Both the position numbers and the translations under genes were made by a program. Positions 6,916 through 10,113 of a stretch of 10,113 nucleotides of DNA are shown here, piece by piece. Source of the stretch: Chloroflexota bacterium (GTDB lineage Bacteria > Chloroflexota > Dehalococcoidia > DSTF01 > RBG-16-68-14); NCBI GenBank assembly GCA_022561355.1, contig JADFRJ010000072.1, forward strand, positions 1-10,113. The letters are read 5' to 3'. The number at the start of each line of letters is the position of its first letter. The first letter of the stretch is position 1. The notes under the pieces are model-generated. The model was not told the origin of the DNA. It made no database searches and saw only the letters and a list, made by a program, of their open reading frames with translations.

Positions 6916-7455
6916 CTAGCTCGTTTCGGCTCTTTGAGCCAACTCTTCGCGGATGCGACGCGCTTCCCAGAGGTGCTCCAGGTCGTGTTCGTTCTGCTCT
7001 CTCACGAGCTGTTCGATGCTGATCTGTCCCAGATAGGGGTGGCGTCCCGTGCGCTGCCATGCCCCGGCCGCGGGGCCCCAGAGCACGTTCATGGTGCAGT
7101 GCCGCAGGTAGGTGTACTGTTCGAGCGTCTCCGGCAGGTCGATCTCCTGATAGTCCCGGTCTAACACGAGCGCGTCGCCGTCAAACGACGCGAGTTTCGG
7201 CTCGTCGCGGTAGGCGATCAGCTCCAGCGTTTGGAGGAAGTGCTCCTCGCAATCACGCAGGTGGGCGACGAGCTCCTTGAGCGACATGGCGTCGTCGCTG
7301 GGCCGCCAGCGTAGCTGATCCTCGCCGAGGCCCCAGAGCTGCGACTCCAACTCGTGCGCCGATTCGCGCAGCGCCTTGAGCAGCCAGCGCGATTCCTGCG
7401 AGCCTTCGACATCGTGAGGATACATGCCGGTAGGCGCTATTGTAGCAGACGTCAT
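6916..7455 (-). CDS. DinB/YfiT-like four-helix-bundle protein (DinB_2 type)
   Basis: A 179-residue protein of the DinB/YfiT-like fold, small metal-binding four-helix bundles, several of which are thiol-dependent transferases or damage/stress-linked proteins. Family marks are WRPSDDAMSLKELVAHLRDCEEHF (50-73) and QLVREQNEHDLEHLWEARRI (149-168). The probable metal triad is H65, H157 and H161. Specific activity is unknown; bacillithiol or mycothiol dependence is not shown. The start is uncertain. The ATG at 7455 has no ribosome site. The in-frame ATG at 7425 (Met11) lies 13 bases after an extended -10 box, and the fold begins only near residue 20, so a shorter 169-residue protein from a near-leaderless message is equally or more likely. 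It converges on the UPF0182 gene with a 29-bp gap that shows no clear terminator. Confidence 0.85.
   Translation of the reverse strand: MTSATIAPTGMYPHDVEGSQESRWLLKALRESAHELESQLWGLGEDQLRWRPSDDAMSLKELVAHLRDCEEHFLQTLELIAYRDEPKLASFDGDALVLDRDYQEIDLPETLEQYTYLRHCTMNVLWGPAAGAWQRTGRHPYLGQISIEQLVREQNEHDLEHLWEARRIREELAQRAETS
7439..7447 (-). promoter_or_regulatory. Extended -10 promoter element for the DinB-like gene
   Basis: On the minus strand the sequence reads TGCTACAAT, an extended -10 box whose downstream end is at 7439. The predicted start site falls around 7432, seven bases from the ATG at 7425. No good -35 box stands 16-18 bp upstream, which is common for extended -10 promoters. It lies inside the longer version of the reading frame and so favours the shorter start. 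Confidence 0.45.
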
Positions 7456-7474
7456 CCGGCTGCTATCAGTGTAG

Positions 7475-7496
7475 GGACAGACCTTGAGGTCTGTCC
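7475..7496. repeat. 22-bp dispersed-type palindrome (10+2+10), copy 1
   Basis: GGACAGACCT (7475-7484) and AGGTCTGTCC (7487-7496) are perfect inverted arms around TG. The centre GACCT-NN-AGGTC is shared with the next palindrome, 47 bp downstream. It lies between divergent genes, so it is not a terminator for either. Confidence 0.8.
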
Positions 7497-7521
7497 GGCG
7501 CGAATCGCGTCTGGCAGGGGC

Positions 7522-7543
7522 GGGCCGACCTGAAGGTCGGCCC
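7522..7543. repeat. 22-bp dispersed-type palindrome (10+2+10), copy 2
   Basis: GGGCCGACCT (7522-7531) and AGGTCGGCCC (7534-7543) are perfect arms around GA. The architecture and GACCT/AGGTC centre match the copy at 7475, but the outer arm bases differ. Confidence 0.8.
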
Positions 7544-7583
7544 CGACAGTGATGATGACTAAGGGGCGACGTGTGAGGTTCAA

Positions 7584-8222
7584 ATGACTGCCACGTTCGA
7601 CGACCTCTGCGCGCGGGTCCAGCGCTGCTTCGCTTGCTCGTCGATGAACCACGTGCACGTGCTGGGCGACGTGAACGGCCGCCTGGACGCCGACGTGCTC
7701 TTCGTGGCGGAGGCGCCCGGGCGGCTGGGCGCGGCGCGGACCGGCATCCCCATGACGTCCGATGTCACGGGCAGGCGCTTTCACGCCTTCCTGGCGGACG
7801 CCGGCCTGGAACGGGGCCGCGTGTTCATCACCAACGCGATCTTGTGCAACCCGCTGTCGGCCTCCGGCAACAACCGCCGCCCCCGCGCGAGCGAGGTGGC
7901 CGCCTGCCGCGAGTTCCTGGCGGCGCAGGTCGAGGTCGTGCGCGCGCCCGTGGTGGTCGCGTTGGGCGGTGTAGCGCTCGACTCGCTGCGCCGCATCGAG
8001 CCACACGACGCGGAGCTGGCGAGCCACGTTGGGCGGGCGATCGCCTGGGCGGGGCGGACGCTGGTGCCGCTCTACCACCCGAGCATCCAGTCGACGCTCA
8101 CGCGGCCGCACGAACGCCAGCGACGCGACTGGCGCCGTCTGGGCAAACACGTCCGTCTGGCCTTGAGGCAGACGCCTGTCCGCCGTGGGCAGACGCCTGT
8201 CCGCCGTGGGCGGACAGGTTGA
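7584..8222 (+). CDS. Uracil-DNA glycosylase family protein (family 4/5-like, Fe-S type)
   Basis: A predicted base-excision repair enzyme that removes uracil or related damaged bases from DNA. Four cysteines suited to a 4Fe-4S cluster are C15 and C18 (RCFAC), C88 (TNAILCNP) and C108. Motif 1 is FVAEAPG (40-46), followed by RLGAARTGIPM (47-57). The second block is FITNAILCNP (81-90), then NNRRPRASE (96-104), the core strand VVVALGGVAL (123-132) and the final motif YHPSIQS (164-170). EAPG is like family 4, while GAARTG resembles the family 5 loop, so subfamily and substrate range are open. GAGGT at 7575-7579 is an acceptable ribosome site for the ATG. Oddly, the last 18 codons lie in a repeat element and encode QTPVRRG twice, so the native C-terminus was probably different and ended near residue 194. 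Confidence 0.88.
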   Translation: MTATFDDLCARVQRCFACSSMNHVHVLGDVNGRLDADVLFVAEAPGRLGAARTGIPMTSDVTGRRFHAFLADAGLERGRVFITNAILCNPLSASGNNRRPRASEVAACREFLAAQVEVVRAPVVVALGGVALDSLRRIEPHDAELASHVGRAIAWAGRTLVPLYHPSIQSTLTRPHERQRRDWRRLGKHVRLALRQTPVRRGQTPVRRGRTG

Positions 8223-8294
8223 CCTAGGCGTAGCCTAGGTCTGCGCCAAGCCGGAGCGGAGGTGTCCGGCGGAAGGCGGACAGGCGTTTGCCTC
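8165..8294. mobile_element. MITE-like repeat element with 20-bp terminal inverted repeats
   Basis: The left end (8165-8184) and right end (8275-8294) are inverted copies matching at 19 of 20 positions. The decamer CCTGTCCGCC occurs forward at 8175 and 8196 and reversed (GGCGGACAGG) at 8209 and 8275. A 21-bp unit is repeated in tandem at 8167-8187 and 8188-8208. Internal perfect hairpins are 8196-8205/8209-8218 and GACCTAGGC/GCCTAGGTC (8221-8229/8233-8241). It has no coding capacity, and I see no clean target-site duplication. The left part is translated as the end of the glycosylase gene. It could be a MITE or an expanded palindromic repeat. Confidence 0.55.
8196..8241 (+). terminator. Double hairpin overlapping the stop of the glycosylase gene
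   Basis: Two perfect stems, 10 bp (8196-8218, GTG loop) and 9 bp (8221-8241, GTA loop), stand back to back across the TGA at 8220-8222. Neither is followed by a T-run, so terminator function is only a possibility; they could instead stabilise the 3' end of the message. Confidence 0.35.
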
Positions 8295-8316
8295 GGTCTC
8301 GGCCACCCCATACGAT
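8288..8316 (+). promoter_or_regulatory. Possible promoter for a leaderless message of the eight-helix membrane protein
   Basis: TTGCCT (8288-8293) and TACGAT (8311-8316) are exactly 17 bp apart, and the ATG at 8325 is eight bases after the -10. Transcription would begin at or next to the start codon, which agrees with the lack of any ribosome site. The -35 box lies in the right arm of the repeat element. Confidence 0.4.
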
Positions 8317-8324
8317 GATTGCGC

Positions 8325-9155
8325 ATGAACCTGGACGCGCTTCCCTACGCGGTGCTGCTGATTCTGACTGAGTTCAGCGTCGGCAGCCTGATCGCGGTGC
8401 TCTTCGTCGATGCGCGAGGGATGGCGCCGGCCAGCTACGTGAAGCTCTCCGCGGGGATTGTGGTCGTGGCAGGCTCGCTGATGCTGCTCTCCGCCCTCAA
8501 CGTCAGCAGCATCGACCTGGAGGGCTACAGGCTTAAGGACGGCCTGTTCGGCCCGGTGCGGGCGTTTGCGGGCGGCTTCTTCGCCATCTCGCTCGTCTAC
8601 TGCGCGCTGGCCTTCCGTGAGGACCGCGAACGCTCGCTGCTTGCCGGCGCTTTGGGCGCGATCGTGGGCGTTGTGATGATCGGTCTGCTTGCGTATCAGG
8701 TGAGCCCGCCTACGTGGGGCTTCCCCGGCGCGCTGGCCAGTCTGCTCGTCGGCACGCTGGCCCTGGGCTTCGTCAGCGAGGCGATGCTGCTGGGCCACTG
8801 GTATCTTGTCTCGCCCAAGATGGCGGGCCGGCCGATGGAGGAGATGACGGCGGTCCTGTTGGGCGTGATGGCCGTGCAGGCCCTCCTGGTGGCCGTGAAC
8901 GCGGCGATTCCCGTGCGAGAGGTGCCGGAGACGACGGCCCTGCTGGCGGGGAGCCTGGGCTCCAACCCGGCCTTCTGGCTGCGCGTGGGCGTGGGGCTGC
9001 TCTTCCCGCTGGCGCTCTCCTTCATGGCGTGGCGCTCCAGTCTGGAGTACTCGATGATGTCGGCGACCGGCTTGCTCTACATCGCTGTCGGCGCCGTCTT
9101 CGTCGGCGAGGTGCTCGCCCGCGGGCTGCTCTTCGTGACCGGCGCGCCTGTATAA
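8325..9155 (+). CDS. Unrecognised polytopic membrane protein (about eight helices, GHWYLV motif)
   Basis: I do not assign this 276-residue protein to a named family with confidence. Hydrophobic segments lie near residues 7-29, 38-59, 78-97, 105-124, 134-156, 175-194, 215-236 and 244-272, so it is an inner-membrane protein with almost no soluble parts. The notable block is SEAMLLGHWYLVSPKM (151-166), with E152 and H158 at the end of helix five, followed by PMEEMTAVLL (170-179). A His at a helix end could ligate heme or another cofactor, or lie on an ion path; this is speculation. Other charged residues near membranes are E16 and E262. I chose the ATG at 8325 over the in-frame TTG at 8319, because the -10 box and ATG spacing favour it. 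Neither has a ribosome site. It stands alone between the glycosylase and HD genes. Confidence 0.8.
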   Translation: MNLDALPYAVLLILTEFSVGSLIAVLFVDARGMAPASYVKLSAGIVVVAGSLMLLSALNVSSIDLEGYRLKDGLFGPVRAFAGGFFAISLVYCALAFREDRERSLLAGALGAIVGVVMIGLLAYQVSPPTWGFPGALASLLVGTLALGFVSEAMLLGHWYLVSPKMAGRPMEEMTAVLLGVMAVQALLVAVNAAIPVREVPETTALLAGSLGSNPAFWLRVGVGLLFPLALSFMAWRSSLEYSMMSATGLLYIAVGAVFVGEVLARGLLFVTGAPV

Positions 9156-9156
9156 T
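9151..9156 (+). promoter_or_regulatory. Consensus -10 box over the stop of the membrane-protein gene
   Basis: A perfect TATAAT overlaps the TAA stop (9153-9155). No convincing -35 box lies 16-18 bp upstream. If used, it would give the HD-domain gene a leader of about 170 nt that includes the 9226 palindrome. Confidence 0.3.
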
Positions 9157-9225
9157 GCCGGAGTTCAAAGACATGCGAATGCTAGTCAGCCCCCACGGTA
9201 AGGTCTGTCTCGCATGGACCGGGAC

Positions 9226-9247
9226 GCGAGGGTCTAAAGACCCTCGC
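9226..9247. repeat. 22-bp palindrome (10+2+10), copy 3
   Basis: GCGAGGGTCT (9226-9235) and AGACCCTCGC (9238-9247) are perfect arms around AA. The architecture matches the copies at 7475 and 7522, with a GGTCT/AGACC centre. It sits in the 175-bp gap between the membrane-protein and HD genes, which otherwise holds no credible gene. Confidence 0.75.
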
Positions 9248-9316
9248 CTACGAAGCTGCTCCAGCGCTTTCAGATTTCTGCGTGGGGCGTAGGACTGGCC
9301 GGATGGCCCTGGGAAC

Positions 9317-9324
9317 GAGGGAGG
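9317..9324 (+). promoter_or_regulatory. Shine-Dalgarno for the HD-domain gene
   Basis: GAGGGAGG ends six bases before the ATG at 9331. It decides this start over the duplicated ATG at 9213. Confidence 0.75.
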
Positions 9325-9330
9325 TACCGC

Positions 9331-9885
9331 ATGGACCGGGACGCTGCCTGGGAGCTGCTCTGCGAGTACACGAAGAGCGAAGGCCTGCGCAAGCACGGCC
9401 TGGCTGTGGAGGCGGTGATGCGCCACTTCGCGCGCAAGCACGGCGAGGACGAGGCGGCGTGGGGCATGGCTGGCCTGGTACACGATTTCGACTACGAGGT
9501 CCACGGCGACCGGCATCCGATGGACGGAGAGCCGATCCTGCGCGAGCGGGGCTATGCGGAGGAGATCATCGTCGCGATCCAGGGCCACGGGAACCACACG
9601 GGCGTGCCGCGCGAGTCGCTGATGGCGAAGGTGCTGTTCGCCGTCGATGAGCTGGCCGGCCTGGTGACGGCCGTCGCGCTTGTCCGGCCGAGCAAGAGCA
9701 TTCACGATCTGGAGCCACGCTCCGTCCGCAAGAAGATGAAGGACAAGGCGTTCGCGCGCACGGTCAGCCGCGAGGACATTGCGCAGGGCGCCGATGAGCT
9801 GGGCGCCGACCTCAACGAGCACATCGCCGAGGTGATCGCCGCGATGCGCACGGTGGCGGACGATTTGGGCCTAGCTGGGCAGTAA
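9331..9885 (+). CDS. HD-domain metal-dependent phosphohydrolase (COG2316-like)
   Basis: A 184-residue cytoplasmic HD-superfamily protein. The ligand pattern is complete: H22 (RKHGLAVEA), H51-D52 (GLVHDFDYE), H86 in QGHGNHTG, and D106 in FAVDELAGL. The later blocks ALVRPSKSIHDLE (116-128), SVRKKMKDKAFA (131-142) and VSREDIAQGADELG (145-158) are typical of a widespread family of single-domain HD hydrolases that I recall being annotated only as predicted hydrolases. HD proteins usually cleave phosphate esters of nucleotides or similar compounds; the substrate here is not known. HHE-type or GYP-type signalling motifs are absent, so it is not a recognisable cyclic-di-GMP enzyme. The start has a strong ribosome site. 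Its neighbours do not point to a pathway. It converges on the truncated minus-strand gene at the window end. Confidence 0.88.
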   Translation: MDRDAAWELLCEYTKSEGLRKHGLAVEAVMRHFARKHGEDEAAWGMAGLVHDFDYEVHGDRHPMDGEPILRERGYAEEIIVAIQGHGNHTGVPRESLMAKVLFAVDELAGLVTAVALVRPSKSIHDLEPRSVRKKMKDKAFARTVSREDIAQGADELGADLNEHIAEVIAAMRTVADDLGLAGQ

Positions 9886-9907
9886 GAAGCCGGCTGACCT
9901 GCGGGTG

Positions 9908-9924
9908 GCTCGCCTGTGGCGAGC
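9908..9924. repeat. Short hairpin after the HD-domain gene
   Basis: GCTCGCC (9908-9914) and GGCGAGC (9918-9924) form a 7-bp stem with a TGT loop. A smaller GATGC-TTC-GCATC hairpin follows at about 9931-9943. Neither has a T-run. They belong to the repeat-rich, gene-free stretch 9886-10056. Confidence 0.5.
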
Positions 9925-9970
9925 TTGGAGGATGCTTCGCATCTTCCGCTGGCTGAGCTTCTGGAGATAG

Positions 9971-10000
9971 AAAGGAGCGCCCCAATTGGGGCGCTCCTTT
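9971..10000. terminator. 30-bp perfect palindrome, bidirectional terminator
   Basis: The arms AAAGGAGCGCCCCAA (9971-9985) and TTGGGGCGCTCCTTT (9986-10000) are exact reverse complements. As RNA they give a stem of about 13 bp with an AAUU loop, flanked by A-run and U-run on both strands. It lies between the convergent HD gene and the minus-strand gene, so it can end both. Confidence 0.85.
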
Positions 10001-10012
10001 GCGTACTCGTTT

Positions 10013-10029
10013 GGTGACCTTAGGTCACC
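10013..10029. repeat. 17-bp palindrome with GACCT/AGGTC centre
   Basis: GGTGACCT (10013-10020) and AGGTCACC (10022-10029) mirror each other around a single T. On the minus strand it lies between the stop codon at 10057 and the 30-bp palindrome, so it could assist termination of that gene. It shares the GACCT/AGGTC core with the palindromes at 7475 and 7522. Confidence 0.6.
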
Positions 10030-10056
10030 CGTGCTGCCTCACCGCGTTTAGGAAAG

Positions 10057-10113
10057 CTAGTCGCAGCCTCCTGGGTTGAACTGCAGGATCACACCGAGGA
10101 TGTCGTTCGCCAG
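10057..10113 (-). CDS. C-terminal end of a minus-strand protein, dockerin-like tail (partial)
   Basis: Reading in from the right edge on the minus strand, 18 codons precede a TAG stop (10057-10059) and encode LANDILGVILQFNPGGCD. The pattern (hydrophobic helix with NDIL-x-VI-x-QF, then a Cys near the end) resembles the last helix of dockerin type I-like repeats that end many secreted proteins. It is supported by the terminators directly downstream. Only the tail is visible, so the protein's function is unknown and the domain call is tentative. Confidence 0.5.
   Translation of the reverse strand: MANDILGVILQFNPGGCD

Larger units (their letters stand above)
9211..9345 (+). repeat. 17-bp exact direct repeat, second copy on the HD gene start codon
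   Basis: CGCATGGACCGGGACGC occurs at 9211-9227 and again at 9329-9345, where its ATG (9331) is the start of the HD-domain gene. The 118-bp offset segment between them carries a 22-bp palindrome immediately after the first copy. The upstream copy has no ribosome site. The arrangement looks like a duplication or insertion of a repeat at the gene's 5' end. Confidence 0.7.

Noticed and set aside
8167..8208. Tandem 21-bp repeats considered as a CRISPR fragment
   Set aside because: The two units abut with no spacer, are translated in frame, and no cas genes are present.
9155..9292. 45-codon frame starting at an ATG that overlaps the membrane-protein stop
   Set aside because: Half of it is read through a palindrome (TRGSKDPRLR), it has no ribosome site of its own and no recognisable pattern; coupling is possible but unsupported.
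9022..9822. Minus-strand open frame of 266 codons opposite the HD-domain gene
   Set aside because: Crosses the end of one real gene, an intergenic palindrome and most of another; ends in an Arg run; antisense shadow.

Overview
The window is GC-rich bacterial DNA (I judge about 60-65% GC by eye), densely coded, with short intergenic gaps full of small perfect palindromes. The gene set fits a member of the Chloroflexota: argJ-argB arginine genes, a UPF0182 giant membrane protein, family 4/5-type uracil-DNA glycosylase, a DinB-like protein, an HD hydrolase and a dockerin-like C-terminus. Actinobacterial or other GC-rich origin cannot be excluded from sequence alone. Nothing indicates a prophage, plasmid or CRISPR locus.

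Layout. Positions 1-1468 hold the 3' part of argJ (arginine biosynthesis), overlapping the start of a complete argB. A strong sigma70-type promoter covered by an 8-bp palindrome (1493-1534) then opens a two-gene unit, 1581-3847. Both genes encode ferritin-like/R2-like proteins that are clearly paralogous. The first keeps the full carboxylate-histidine di-iron ligand set (E138, E170/H173, E216, E246/H249). The second keeps only the two histidines and has lost every carboxylate. A 12-bp hairpin lies between them and a 9-bp hairpin closes the unit. This looks like a catalytic di-iron subunit with a metal-less partner, and it is the most interesting system in the window. Its substrate is unknown.

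Positions 3959-6886 encode a 975-residue UPF0182 membrane protein with about seven N-terminal helices and a large domain that is probably outside the membrane. A convergent minus-strand DinB-fold gene (6916-7455) follows. A gap with two 10+2+10 bp palindromes leads to a plus-strand uracil-DNA glycosylase gene (7584-8222). Its last 18 codons lie in a repeat element of about 130 bp bounded by 20-bp inverted repeats (8165-8294). An unrecognised eight-helix membrane protein (8325-9155) may use a -35 box supplied by that element. An HD-domain hydrolase (9331-9885) follows a gap with another 10+2+10 palindrome and a 17-bp direct repeat at its start codon. The window ends with a 30-bp palindromic terminator and the C-terminal 18 codons of a minus-strand gene that look like the end of a dockerin-type domain.

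Apart from argJ-argB and the two-gene di-iron unit, the genes appear to be separate transcription units with unrelated housekeeping or unknown roles. The palindromic repeats concentrate in the right-hand gaps (7475-10029).
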